Shown: in pieces, positions 49,090 through 59,550 of the stretch | Layout of the letters: every line of letters begins with the position of its first letter | Numbering within the stretch: position 1 is the first letter of the stretch | Assembly (NCBI GenBank): GCA_019203745.1 | Contig: CP078104.1 | Span: forward strand, 3,410,001 to 3,474,000 | Length of the DNA: 64,000 nucleotides | Direction of reading: 5' to 3' | From: Chryseobacterium sp. E1 | GTDB lineage: Bacteria; Bacteroidota; Bacteroidia; Flavobacteriales; Weeksellaceae | Made by a program: the position numbers and the translations under genes | The notes under the pieces: model-generated | What the model saw: the letters and a program-made list of their open reading frames with translations, nothing else | Told to the model about the DNA's origin: nothing | The model's database searches: none

Positions 49090-49476
49090 TGAAAAAAGAT
49101 TTCATCTTGGTTTTTATTGGGATTGGCAGCCTGGGCCGGTATTATGCTGCTGAGGCGCAACGGTATTTATATTCCTGTCATCAATGATCATTTTACTGAT
49201 TTCATTACGGTTCCCATGTATTGTTACCTGATAGAATATATTATGAATGCTGTACTTGGATATCACTGGAAACCGGATCTGAAATTCGTATTGACTTCCA
49301 CCTTGTACCTGGCCTTTTTATTTGAAATAATCTGCCCGAAACTATCCAAAGTATTTACAGGAGATCTTTTGGACGCCCTGGCTTATGGAGTAGGAGGGCT
49401 GTTGTATTATTTTTTCAGAATTAAAAGTAACCTGACAGATTTAAAAAATAAAAAGGCCGGCAGCTCCACATCGTAA
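49089..49476 (+). CDS. Four-helix small membrane protein
   Basis: About 129 aa. It starts MKK at 49089, with a slip in the A6 run, then ISSWFLLGLAAWAGIMLL, ITVPMYCYLIEYIMNAVLGY, LTSTLYLAFLFEIICPK and LLDALAYGVGGLLYYFF, about four helices. It resembles small VanZ-like or so-called magnesium citrate secondary transporter proteins of flavobacteria; the name is not evidence of function. Translationally coupled to the small ORF and under the same TetR operator. Confidence 0.6.
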
Positions 49477-49492
49477 GAAGAGTCTGCCGGCC
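49455..49492 (-). terminator. Terminator of the outer-membrane gene, nested in the opposite gene's end
   Basis: CTGCCGGCC / GGCCGGCAG 9-bp perfect stem, followed on the minus strand by TTTTTATTTTTT. It overlaps the last codons and stop of the plus-strand gene. Confidence 0.7.
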
Positions 49493-49536
49493 GGCGTTAT
49501 AGTTTTTATCCTGGTTCTCTAAATAATTCAGTAAAC

Positions 49537-51907
49537 TTAGTTACCGCCACCTGCTCTGTTGGATTCTTCAAATTTCACCTGTTTGGTAGCTCCCTTTACA
49601 TTATTGTTCCCGAATTTGTAAGTAAGCGAAAGATAAACGTTCCTTGTAATTCCCTTATATTGATAATCTATATTGTAATTGGGATAATATTCAATGCCTT
49701 TCTCCCGGTTGGTATTCAGGATGTCGTTCAGATAGACGTTCAGCAGCAGCTTTTTATCCATAAAAGCCAGTTTCATCCCTGTGTACAGTGAAGCGCTGGT
49801 GTAATAGTATGTATTTCCATTTCTGTTGGGAAGACTACCCCAGAGGCCCAGCATAAAGGTTACTGTTTTTTCTTTATTCAGGAAGAAATTATTATCAATA
49901 TTCATATTGGCACTGTAGCCTGCCGGTGCCGGTGAAATGGCAGGATCATAAGATTTTGATTTGGAATAGAATCCGTTGACAAAAATGGTGGATTCCAGCC
50001 ATTTCAGTTTATTATAATTGTAACTGATGTTGATTCCGGCCTGATCCTCATTATAGAAATTTTTAGCAACGGTATACCGGTAGTTGCCATCCACCATCTG
50101 GATTCTGTCCCAGTTGTCTTTGTTGTAATTGTAGTATAAAGTGAAATTAAGATTGTTGTTTAAGACATACCCCAATTCAAAATTGTCAGAGAAGGAAGGC
50201 AGTAAATATGGGTTTCCTGTAGAATATTCATATTCCGATGTATAATATTTGAAAGGATTCAGGTTCCCGAAATACGGGCGGGAAATTCTACGGGAATAGT
50301 TCAGTGAAAAGGAATTGTTTTCATTAGGCTTATAGCTGATATAGACAGTTGGAAAAAATTTACCGTACCTGATCCTGGCAGAGGTATTGTCATTCATTGA
50401 AATGCCTTCCAGGGTAGTATATTCATAACGGAGTCCTGCTTTTGCATCCCACTTTTCACTGATCTTAAAATTGGTGGAGACATATGCCGCATAGTTTTCC
50501 TCGTTATAAAAGAAAGTATTGGTTCTGTCAGTATTCAGATCATATTGTCCGTTATTGATCGTAAAAAAATTAAACTCGGAATCATTTTTTATTTTGGTGT
50601 ACTTCAGCCCGGATTCTGTTTTTACTTTTCCAAACGTTTTTTCCAGATCTGCCTGCCCGGAATAAATTCTGTATTTGCTGATCGGATTGGCCATCGTAGA
50701 AATGGTCTCTGAAGTAATCGTATTGGAAAAATTCCTTGCATCGGAATTATTAAGCATCATATTGGCGGTAAGGTTCAGTTTGCCTCCCATGCTGTCTAAT
50801 TTAGCCTCATAAAAAGCTGTTGCATTATGAACATCTCTGCTGTTTCGGTTTCTGAAATTGGATACAATGTTCAGTAACCCTTCCTCATTGAACCTTTTTG
50901 AAGTACTTTCTCCTTTTTCCAAAGGATTGCTGTGAGAATAGTTGTAATTGATGCCGATCAGGTTTTTATCATTGATCTTGTATTCCGCTTTTACATTTCC
51001 GCCTTTATACTTGTAGTTATTCAGGTTTTGGCTGTCTCTGTTCCAGTAATTATTATTGGTAGTTCCTGTCAGATAATTATAAGTTGTGTAATACCAGTAG
51101 TTATCACCCAAAGATAAATTGGTACTCAGAGAAAGTTTTTCTCCCTGATAATTAAATGTTGCACCACTTCTTGAAGATACCGTAGGTTTCCCCAGAAATA
51201 ATTTCCGGAGGTCTGAAGAGATCCGTTCCAGCCCAGATTGGTGTTTTTCTTAAGAATAATATTGATCAGTCCGCTTTTTCCCTCAGCATCATATCTGGCC
51301 GGAGGAGTGGTAATCACTTCAATTTTAAGAATATCATCGGAACGGAGTGTCTTCAGATAATTGATAAGTTCCTGCCCGTTCAGATTCAAAAGCCTGTTAT
51401 TGATCATTACGGCTACATTACTCTTTCCGGCAATACTTATCGCATCATCACTGGTTTTTACCATCGGTGTTTTGGCGAGGGCTTCCATAGCATCAATTCC
51501 TGGGAAGCTACAGAATTCTCCACATTGAAGACCAGGCGGTCTACTTTTCTCTCGAATAATTTTTTCTTTACTGTAACAGTTACTCCTTCTATCTTTTGCT
51601 CAGCTACAGGAGCTTCTTTGATCTGTATATCTTTTTTGTAAGGTCCGCTGACCGTAATTTTTTCACTGCTGGTTTTTACTCCGTCTTTTATAATTTCAAG
51701 CAGATAATCTCCGTTTTCTTTTAAAGGAATTCTGAATAGTCCTTTTTCATCTGTAATGGCAGAAAATTTTGTGTCATTCCTGGTAATCAGAACTTCAGTT
51801 TCCGATACCGGCTTATTGTCTTTATCAGTAATGACACCTTCTACACTTTGTGCGAAAATGAATGGGGAAGAAATCAGACTTAAAAGAAGAATAATCTTTC
51901 GGTTCAT
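49537..51907 (-). CDS. Outer-membrane beta-barrel protein (TonB receptor-like, OMP_b-brl_3 type)
   Basis: About 790 aa. Signal peptide NRKIILLLSLISSPFIFAQ, a CarboxypepD_reg-like domain (GVITDKDNKPVSETEVLI), a plug (SDDAISIAGKSNVAVMINNR, RYDAEGKSGLINIILKKNTN) and a long barrel with many aromatic-rich strands. It lacks a clear Ton box, which with the barrel type fits the OMP_b-brl_3 group rather than a classic siderophore receptor. The C-terminus is a short Gly-rich tail. Slips near 51505 and 51150. Ligand unknown. Confidence 0.87.
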
Positions 51908-52109
51908 ACTTTAGTTTTATACAAGACAACTATTTTGATGAACCTATTACATCATTTTTGAAAAAATAAAAATTATTCCGAAAGAATTTACAGCAGTTCA
52001 TCATTTGGAAAATCATGCTATGAGTTCAGAATATTGACAATGAACTGAATAAAATCGTAAAATTGGTAGAGAAGGACTTCCGGGTTAACAGGGAGAAATT
52101 ACAGTCGTT

Positions 52110-52732
52110 TTATTGATGTTCAAGCTGTATTATAGATCCTTTGTAAAATTTGGTAAGGTCATAAAGATCGGTAAAATGATGTTGCAGACCGGGAATTACT
52201 TTGTCATCAAAATCTGCCGAACTGAGCTGGTTTTCTGCCAACAGATATAAAGACGGGTAATCCGGTTTTAGAAAATCAGAAAGAATATTTTCATTTCCCT
52301 GGTCCCTGTTCATGATTTCTGTGAAAAAAATGCCATAGATCACAAACTGATTGAAATGCTGGGCATCAACAATATAGTCCAGATGCTGGCGGGAGAGCTT
52401 TTCGTAATGAGAAAGAATCTGGAGAAAATTTTCTGCATGATCCACAGAAGGAATTTCATAAAAACATCTATACCATTAATGAACAGCTGTGTTTTAGCCT
52501 CTTCACGATCGGAACGGTAAGCATTGCTGAACCATGAGAAAATCATGAGAAGCTCTTCCTGAGTAAGCTCTTCCACAGAGTCTTTTACCTTGTCTTTAAT
52601 GATTTCAAGTTGTGCTCCGGCATCAGGCTGAAGGAAACTCAGGATATTTTCTTCCTCACGGCTGAGCTTATTGTACAAATTAATTTTGGCAATATTAGGA
52701 TTGGTTTTGATGAAATAAAGCTCTTCTGCCAT
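52110..52732 (-). CDS. Uncharacterised helical protein
   Basis: About 207 aa, joined at a slip near 52445. It starts MAEELYFIKTNPNIAKINLYN and is helical and acidic (LSREEENILSFLQPDAGAQLEI, SVEELTQEELLMIFSWFSNAY, HYEKLSRQHLDYIVDAQHFNQF). No signal peptide or membrane segment. Family not recognised; alone between two gaps of about 200 bases that show no further genes. Confidence 0.55.
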
Positions 52733-52928
52733 AGTTATTGACTAAATAATTTTTATGAAATGGTAATTAAAGGTACAAAATATACAGTACTCTTATCAAA
52801 AAAATATTATGTATTGAATGGTAATGCGTTTGGAAGAAATAGCTGGCGTTGAGAGAAATAGATTGCTGGATTGAAATCCGTAGAACCGAAAGATAGAAGT
52901 TGCTGAAACTTTTTACTTCCGGGATTTC

Positions 52929-53396
52929 TTACTTCAGACTTTCATGTAAAGCAATCCTGTTCCCTTCCGAATCTTCAAATTCTGCTACGGCGCAATTGTA
53001 TTTTTCATCAATTCTTTTAGGATAAAGAACTTTTCCGCCATGATGAAGGACCTTTTCCAAAGTTGTATCTATATTTTCTGTTTTAAAATAAATGATCACA
53101 CCATTTTTAGTAGGTTTATATACGTTACCTTTAGCCAGTGCCCCGGTAATTCCGCTGTTTTTTTCTTCAAACGGAAACAATGCCATTTCATAATGATCAA
53201 TGATTTCCTTTTCAAAACTGAAATTGAAAACCGCAGTATAAAAATTTTCCGCACGTTCCAGATCATTGACCGGGATTTCAAAATAAACAACAGGATTGGA
53301 TGAATTCATAATTTTTGTATATGAGGGTTGATGAGGCTGATGACACGATATGCAGATCAAAACGAAGATGATAGGTAAATGACACAGCCTCATCAT
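52929..53396 (-). CDS. VOC (glyoxalase-fold) protein with lipoprotein signal
   Basis: 155 aa, intact. Residues 30-155 are a standard VOC domain: NPVVYFEIPVNDLERAENFYTAVFNF (in parts) and GGKVLYPKRIDEKYNCAVAEFEDSEGNRIALHES. Before it lies MMRLCHLPIIFVLICISC with a lipobox-like end. VOC proteins of this type normally start at the internal MNSSN (53309). The ATG at 53396 is right after the upstream stop, which supports translation of the lipoprotein form. Function unknown. Confidence 0.75.
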   Translation of the reverse strand: MMRLCHLPIIFVLICISCHQPHQPSYTKIMNSSNPVVYFEIPVNDLERAENFYTAVFNFSFEKEIIDHYEMALFPFEEKNSGITGALAKGNVYKPTKNGVIIYFKTENIDTTLEKVLHHGGKVLYPKRIDEKYNCAVAEFEDSEGNRIALHESLK

Positions 53397-53398
53397 TA

Positions 53399-54066
53399 CT
53401 ATTTTTTAAATGAAGGAAGTTCTTTTATTTCCGGTTTAAATGCAATTTCTGCAGAAATTGATCTGATCAGGGATCTTGCCAGGGAAAGCGGATGTTCCGG
53501 GAATTCAGAATCATATTGTTCCCGTTCAGACTTATTCATAGGAGTTCCTGCTTGAAGTCAGGATCATAGGGATCTGCAAACCAGTTGGTGATACCTTCCT
53601 CACTGAATTCTACTTCTCCGGATCCCATGAGCATACCAAGAATAGCACTGTCTCTGATACCGGTAACGCCTACTTCATTGGCCTGTATTTTCATCACAAA
53701 ACTGCAGTTTTCAAAAGGGATGGTAATGGAGGCTATGTAAATCATTCCTGTTTCCTCCTGTGGAATTTTAATGATTGTTTTTACGGCTGGAGTTTCGTGA
53801 ATAGTCATTATATCGGTTTCAATAGTTCCGCCGTTGGCTGAAGCAGCTACATTTCTGTAAAATTTTTTAAGATAATCGAGATCTTTTACAGTAGGAAGGT
53901 CAGGCTCCTTATCAAAAAAATGCAGGGCAATGAGAGCAGATTGTTCAGGATTGACCCATCGTATAGCCTCGTCATCTTCAGAAATTTTGTTCCATCCCTG
54001 ATCCGGAACGATCACAGAATGAATATTGACTTTATTTTTTTCTTTCTTATTGAAAATATTGAACAT
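53399..54066 (-). CDS. Uncharacterised ~222-aa protein (possibly two ORFs)
   Basis: The first ORF (54066-53536) begins MFNIFNKKEKNKVNIHSVIVPDQGW and has WVNPEQSALIALHFFDKEP and IPFENCSFVMKIQANEVG. It stops at 53536, overlapping by ATGA a further 46 codons (SEREQYDSEFPEHPLSLARS ... ELPSFKK) that end at 53399. Given the indel load I read it as one gene with one missing base; two coupled ORFs are the alternative. Beta-rich, cytoplasmic. The VOC gene follows within 2 bases. Family not recognised. Confidence 0.55.
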
Positions 54067-54238
54067 GGTTTGTTTTTTTATGCCATAAATATCGTTTTTT
54101 ATTGTAGAACTTGTTTAAACTTTTTATAGTTATCTGAACTTTTAAAAAATGAAGGTCATGGAAGCTTTCAAATTTTCTGACTAAATTAAACTGCTATTCA
54201 TCTTCAACTTGTGTGAAGACGAAATTTATTTTTATTTT

Positions 54239-54264
54239 AAAAATAGATAGACTTATCTATTTTT
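54239..54264. promoter_or_regulatory. Palindromic operator overlapping the tetR promoter
   Basis: AAAAATAGATA and TATCTATTTTT arms around GACT. The right arm overlaps the -7 element TATTTTTG at 54258-54265, so bound regulator would block its own gene. Confidence 0.7.
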
Positions 54265-54287
54265 GTATAGCTTTGTAAAAAAGAGAG

Positions 54288-54850
54288 ATGAAAAAGAAAA
54301 AGTACGGGAAAGGATCATCAGAGTAGCTTCAGATCTGTTTTACAGGCAGGGCTACAATTCTACGGGGATCAACCAGATTATTGCAGAGGCAGATATTGCT
54401 ATCGGGTCATTATACAATCATTTTTCTTCCAAAACTGATCTACTTCAAGCTTACCTTGTAAAAGAGGAATCTGAATGGCTAGAAGGTTTTGAAAACAGTA
54501 TGGCTAAAATTTCAGATCCTGGGGAAAAACTACTTGCCCTGGTTGATTACCGTAAAAATTACAGCAGACCTCAAAGTTTGCAGGATGTCATTTTATCAAA
54601 ATTACTTCCGAAACCGGAGAGACTAATCCTTCTGTTTCTGCCTTTGTGAAAGCGCACAAAGCAAAACAAAAAGGTCTGATCAGGGCATTGGTTGAAGAAT
54701 ACTGTGCAGATAAACCGCAACAGGACACGGATTCTATGACAGAAAATATTTTTCTATTGATTGAAGGGGCTGTTGTGACCTCAACGATTAATAAGCAGAA
54801 TGATTCTTTTGATCAGGTAAAAAAAAATTGTTAAGGGCTTGTTACCTTAA
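54288..54850 (+). CDS. TetR family regulator of the efflux gene
   Basis: About 188 aa. Start ATG 54288 (MKKEKVRERIIRVASDLFYRQGY, given in part); a base is lost in the A run right after it. HTH: GYNSTGINQIIAEADIAIGSLYNHFSSKTDLL. Slips near 54630 and in the A9 run at 54822; the end is VKKIVKGLLP at 54850. Directly upstream of an MFS exporter, with matching palindromes before both genes; very likely its repressor. Confidence 0.88.
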
Positions 54851-54869
54851 TTTTTTTAATTCTTTAAAA

Positions 54870-54883
54870 ATAGATATATCTAT
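54870..54883. promoter_or_regulatory. Second copy of the TAGATA operator before the MFS gene
   Basis: ATAGATATATCTAT is a perfect palindrome with the same TAGATA/TATCTA half-sites as 54239-54264, 6 bases before ATG 54890. Confidence 0.6.
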
Positions 54884-54889
54884 ATAAAA

Positions 54890-56286
54890 ATGAAATATAA
54901 ATATCTGACATTGATTGTAATCCATAATGGTCAGTTGCTGACCATTATGGATATTTTTATTATTAATGTATCCATACCTTCTATACAGCGTGATCTTCGG
55001 GCTTCCAACGGGGCCATGCAGTTTATGATTGCAGCTTATCTTATAGGTTTTGCTTCTTTTCTGATTACGGGAGGAAGGCTGGGGATTTATACGGCCGGAA
55101 AAAGATCTTCATTTCAGGGTTACTATTCTTTATGCTTAGTTCCCTGGCTTGTGGAATTTCTTCGGGAGCTGTTCAGCTGGTGATTTCAAGACTCATACAG
55201 GGGATCAGCGCAGCAATGATGGCTCCACAGGTGCTTTCTATGATCCAGATTTTATTTCCTGTGCATGAAGAACGGACGAAAGCTATGGGCTGGTACGGAA
55301 TCACCATTGGAATAGGAACGATTCTGGGGCAGTTTCTGGGAGGATATTTTTCTTCATTAAAAGGATGGGACGAACCTGGAGGTTTATTTTCCTGATCAAC
55401 ATTCCTATTTGTGTGATCGCTATTTTATGCAGTTTCAGACAGTTGGAAGAATCCACTATGAATACCCGAAAAACTTTTGATATTTGGGGCGTTCTTGTAC
55501 TTTCAGCGGGACTTTTCCTTATCACTTATGCATTGACAGCTTCTGAGGAAAAGGGAATGGATCTTCAAAATGGAATCATGATGACTGTTTCAGGGGAATA
55601 TTAATGTACTTTGTGAAAGATCAGAAAAATAAGATGAAAAAGACAGGTCTTATATGATTGATTTTGAACTTTTCAGTTATAAAAATTTCAATCTGGGCAT
55701 CATCGCTGTTTCTTTCTTTTTCATAATGCTGGATTCTTATTTTTATATTTTGTCCGTATTTTTTCAGGATGGATTAAAGATCAGCCCGCTGATGGCCGGT
55801 GAAATCATTGTTTTTCAGGGGCTGGGATTTATACTGGCATCAGTATTTTCAGTACAGCTGATTTTAAAATATGGGAAAAACGCCCTGATAGCAGGGCTTA
55901 TAGTCATTATTACTGTTCTTGTTCTCCAGGTATTTCTTTTCAGGATATCCAACGACTTTTATATGTTTTGCCTGTTGTTATTTTTACATGGATTGGGAGT
56001 AGGTGCTGTTATTCCTTCACTGGCCAATATTGCGTTATCCGGGTTGTCTGAAAAACTGACAGGAAATGCATCAGGCGTTTACAATACCTTCCAGCAGATT
56101 GCAGCCATCATTGGTATTGTAGCTGTAGGTGGTATCTTTTATTATGTTCTCGGTGGTCAGCCTTTAACCGTACATTATCATCATGCCTTTTCCATTGCTG
56201 TACTGGTTAATGTGCTGTGCCTGCTTTTTGTAATCGTTGCCGTTTTCAGGGTCCCGGATAATGTATTGCCTAAAAGAAAAACCTGA
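54890..56286 (+). CDS. MFS drug exporter, DHA2 (EmrB/QacA) type
   Basis: About 466 aa with about 14 membrane helices. Features: LTIMDIFIINVSIPSIQRDL (the D1-type LDxTVVNVALP region, as MDIFIINVS), GGRLGDLYGRKKIF (loop 2-3 motif A, after slips near 55090), SRLIQGISAAMMAPQ and GWYGITIGIGTILGQFLGG (motif C-like). Slips near 55090, 55375, 55597 and 55650. It exports hydrophobic compounds by proton antiport. Regulated by the adjacent TetR protein. Confidence 0.87.
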
Positions 56287-57431
56287 GATAAGCATTGTGC
56301 TTACTGTGCTTAAGATAAAAAAACAGTTATTTCTTAAGGCTTTTTCCGGGGTTTTTAACTCATTCAGCGTTATTTTGGCGATATTTCTGGTGATTTCAGT
56401 AGGAGAGTGGCAATCACAGTTACTGAGGCCTATCACGTAAATATTTTCACCGGGAATATAAACGCCCATACTTTTGAAACCAAAGACACTTCCGCCATGT
56501 TCACGGTCCGGAGCTCCATTCATTTCTTTCAGATGCCATCCGTATCCATAGGTAAATTCTTCACCGCTATTCAGTTTATATTTCTGAAAGGCTTTTTGGG
56601 TTTCCACAGGATTGAGCAGGAGATTCTGATTTAAAGCCTGTTGCCATTTCCAAAGATCATCCACTGTAGACATCAATGAGCCGGAAGAGTAAGGAATACT
56701 GAAACTGATAACTGTCCTATTGACAAATCCCTGTTCTTTTTATGATAACCATAGGCTCTTTTAGGAATAACCTTTCTGTCGGAAGCATAATAGGAATGAG
56801 TCATTCCTGCCTTGTCAAAAATATTTTTTTGAATGAAATTCTCATAGGTATCCCCGGAAACGAGCTCTATAATATAACCGAGCACTACGTACCCCGAATT
56901 GTTGTAATCAAACTTTTCACCCGGGGCAAAATCAACGGGTTCGTTTTTGAAAAAATCTACCATTGCCTCAGGCTTCATGTCTTTTGAGCAATGGAAGAAA
57001 GCGCTTTCATTTTGGTGAAATCTTTTATTCCTGAAGTATGGGTGAGCAAATGATGAATCGTAATTTTATCACCGTTCGGATAATCTTTACTGTATTTTGA
57101 AACGGGATCATTCACGTTCAGTTTCCCCTGTTGTTCCAGCATTAAAATAGCCACAGCTGTAAACTGTTTGGTCATAGAACCTATCTGGAAAACCTGGTCT
57201 GTGGTCATATCAGTATCAAGTTCCAGATTTGCTTTTCCAAAGGCCTTTCTGTAGATACTTTTACCTTTCTGGGTAATCATAAAAACTCCTCCAGGTTCAT
57301 TTTTATTTCCAAATTCAGTCCGGATCAGGCTGTCTATTTTTTTTCATAGCTTTTGGTAAGTTGCTGTGCATCCATTGTGCTGAAAAAAATGGAAGTACAA
57401 TAAGGGCGGTTGTCAGTTTTTTTAAAATCAT
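56270..57431 (-). CDS. Serine hydrolase of the beta-lactamase/D-Ala-D-Ala carboxypeptidase (class C) fold
   Basis: About 386 aa. Signal peptide starts MILKKLTTALIVLPFF. Catalytic SxxK is SMTKQF (IGSMTKQFTAVA), the YxN motif is YNNSGY (FDYNNSGYVVLGY), and the third motif region is REHGGSVFG (HGG). Typical of the estB/Pbp4*-like secreted serine hydrolases. Slips near 57340, 56985 and 56720. The end is uncertain: a small slip near 56315 gives the stop at 56270 and a 17-base overlap with the convergent MFS gene. Confidence 0.85.
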
Positions 57432-57643
57432 ATTTTTTACTTTGTTATGCAAAGATATAATTTATTTTAATTACTATGTTATACAATGTAATGATTTATA
57501 TTGTTAATGATAACGAAGAATATTCATTATTAAAATATTAAGATGATTATTAAAGCAGATACCATCAGAGAAACCTTACCAATAATGGTTTGCGTTTGAT
57601 ATTGAAATTTTTATAATGGCACTCTTCTGTATTTCAATAAAAG

Positions 57644-58375
57644 TTATTTTTCTACAGAGATAAGTAACATCATCGGGCGTCGGAGTTCTTCTTTCATCTC
57701 TGGAATTTCCTTCAGCATTTCCGGCCCTGGCTGAGGTTCGATAATTTTTTTGATTCTGAAGCCCTGTTTTAATAAGGTATTTAAATAAGAAGTCAGGGTT
57801 CTGTGGTACTTGATTACATTTTCACCCAGAAATGTGGTGTTTCTTTTTCCTTCAAGAAAATACCGGTCAACGGGCCAGCATGTTTTCTCCCCGTCTTTAT
57901 CATAGACCCAGTCCTGTCCGCCTTCAGCCGTAAACACGGGATGTTCCACGGAAAACACAAAACGCCCTCCGGTAGCCAGCCATCGATGAATATTTTGGGC
58001 CAGGGCATCAAATGACTCTATATAATGTAAAGTCAGTGAACTTAGGACAAGATCAAACTGCTCATCAGGATAATCCACATCTTCCAAAGCTTTTCTTTCA
58101 TACTGTATACCCTCCAGACTGTTAATTTCTGCAGCTCTGGCCAGCATTCTTTCTGAAAGATCGATTCCAACAACAGATGCAGCTCCGTTTTCTATCGCAT
58201 AGCGACAATGCCACCCAAATCCGCAACCGAGATCAAGAACTTTCTTTCCTTTAAAATCAGGCAGCATAGTTCTCAGGGCATGCCATTCTCCGGCACCTTC
58301 AAGCCCCAGCTGTGACCGGAGCATTTTTTCATACTGGTCAAAAAATGACGGGTTGTCGTATTTATTTTCTTTCAT
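57644..58375 (-). CDS. Class I SAM-dependent methyltransferase
   Basis: 243 aa, intact. SAM-binding motif I VLDLGCGFGWHCRYA (residues about 46-60), motif II VVGIDLSERMLARA, then DLVLSSLTLHYI. The sequence ENKYDNPSFFDQYEKMLRSQLGLEGAGEWHAL (in parts) is common in UbiE/bioC-like small-molecule methyltransferases. Substrate unknown. The 212 bases upstream to 57643 have no gene. Confidence 0.9.
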   Translation of the reverse strand: MKENKYDNPSFFDQYEKMLRSQLGLEGAGEWHALRTMLPDFKGKKVLDLGCGFGWHCRYAIENGAASVVGIDLSERMLARAAEINSLEGIQYERKALEDVDYPDEQFDLVLSSLTLHYIESFDALAQNIHRWLATGGRFVFSVEHPVFTAEGGQDWVYDKDGEKTCWPVDRYFLEGKRNTTFLGENVIKYHRTLTSYLNTLLKQGFRIKKIIEPQPGPEMLKEIPEMKEELRRPMMLLISVEK

Positions 58376-58433
58376 GATACAGAAGATTTACAATTATAAA
58401 TTTACGATTATCAAAATAAATCAAATCCCTTTA

Positions 58434-58466
58434 AAAACAAAAAATCCTTTACTTGCATAAAGGATT
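58434..58466 (-). terminator. Intrinsic terminator
   Basis: AATCCTTTA / TAAAGGATT stem, then TTTTTTG on the minus strand, following the YqaE gene. Confidence 0.7.
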
Positions 58467-58487
58467 GTATCTGGATTGAAAATAGTT

Positions 58488-58688
58488 TTACTTCTGACTT
58501 TCACGTACTGCACGGATCAGATCTTCGTTGCGTCTGTTAGCTCTTTCATTATTTAAGGACATGACAGCCCAGATAGCCGCCGGAAGCCAGCCGATCAAAG
58601 TGATCTGTAAGAAAAAGCAGATAATTCCGGTAAGCACTTTTCCTCTAACGATAAAAGATAGGAAGGGAAGTACAACAGCTAAAAACAT
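58488..58688 (-). CDS. YqaE/Pmp3 family membrane protein
   Basis: 66 aa, intact. Two helices: MFLAVVLPFLSFIVRGKV and TGIICFFLQITLIGWLPAAIWAVMSL (in parts), with the Pmp3 pattern GWLPAAIWA; the hydrophilic C-terminus is ANRRNEDLIRAV. Members are stress-induced small membrane proteins. The exact role is unknown. Confidence 0.88.
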   Translation of the reverse strand: MFLAVVLPFLSFIVRGKVLTGIICFFLQITLIGWLPAAIWAVMSLNNERANRRNEDLIRAVRESQK

Positions 58689-58757
58689 GATGTAAATTTT
58701 TAAGGTTATTATAAAATCTATTGAATCAAATGTAATGAAAAATAATGAATCAATGAG

Positions 58758-59452
58758 TTAATCCTGAACGTGTTCAGCCCAGAGCTTTTCTGCATAATCC
58801 CTGAATACTTTTGGCCCTTGCTGAAAAGCCTTATCAAAGGTATAAGTTCCGCCTTCAAATATGGGCTTACCCTGATCCTCCATCCCGGATCGTATTTTTG
58901 TTTCTCCACGCATGGCAAACTTTTGTTTTCCCTCATATATGATGACCTTTAAATCTGAAGGGCTTATATCACCTTTACAGGCCATTTCATACATCACCCA
59001 GATTTCAGCAATACCGTTTTTATCAAGATCAGTTACCTTTAAAGAATTTTTCTTAAATGCAGCATCAATATCTACCATACAGTCTTTGATAAAGTCATTC
59101 ACCTTCCATATTTGCCGGTTATTTTCCAGAGAATAACAATGGGCAAAAACTTCAGCATCGCTACCATCATTTTCATGGGTAAAGTTTTCATTGATGTAAA
59201 CACCTGTTTCAGAAGTAATGACCATATACTCTCCTGTTTTATCTTTCCACCGGAACCCATCTTTAAAATTTCCTTTATATTTCAGCGCCTTTGGAACCTG
59301 GGAAGAATCAATTCTTGCAGTCACCAGGGAATCTGTTTTTTCTGTCTGATGAGTTTTCGGAACTTTTGCCTCAGCGGTTGAATCTTTCTTTTCGTTTTTA
59401 CAGTTTAAAAAGAACAGGAAGGGCAGGGTGTAAAGGAAGTAAGTTTTTTCAA
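58758..59452 (-). CDS. Lipoprotein, possibly M949_RS01915-type family
   Basis: About 231 aa. The likely start is TTG 59452 (KKLTSFTPC), with a slip near 59425 restoring FLFFLNC, a lipobox-like end; then KNEKKDSTAEAKVP linker. The domain reads LKYKGNFKDGFRWKDKTGEY, FAHCYSLENNRQIWKVNDFIKDC, LTDLDKNGIAEIWVMYEMAC and GPKVFRDYAEKLW. It resembles a lipoprotein group of Weeksellaceae listed as surface polysaccharide biosynthesis; this link is from memory and weak. It lies just downstream of the tRNA-like pair. Confidence 0.5.
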
Positions 59453-59470
59453 AATAATTTTATTTTCTGT

Positions 59471-59545
59471 TGGTCTGATAACAGGGCTCGAACCTGTGTC
59501 CTCCCGGTCCAAGAGCCGGGTGCTCTGCCACTGAGCTATATCAGA
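59471..59545 (-). tRNA. tRNA-like gene 1, Gln-like, 8-nt anticodon loop
   Basis: The cloverleaf is clear: acceptor TCTGATA/TATCAGA, D-stem GCTC/GAGC, T-arm ACAGG-TTCGAGC-CCTGT, and CCA is encoded at 59471-59473. The anticodon stem CCCGG/CCGGG encloses CTCTTGGA, 8 bases instead of 7. If one base is extra, the anticodon is TTG or CTG (Gln-like). Same strand and 5 bases after tRNA-like 2. It may be an odd tRNA or a tRNA mimic. Confidence 0.75.
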
Positions 59546-59550
59546 AATCA

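Noticed and set aside
56164..56270. Extension of the serine hydrolase to 56164
   Set aside because: It would overlap the MFS gene by over 120 bases and its sequence there is not hydrolase-like.
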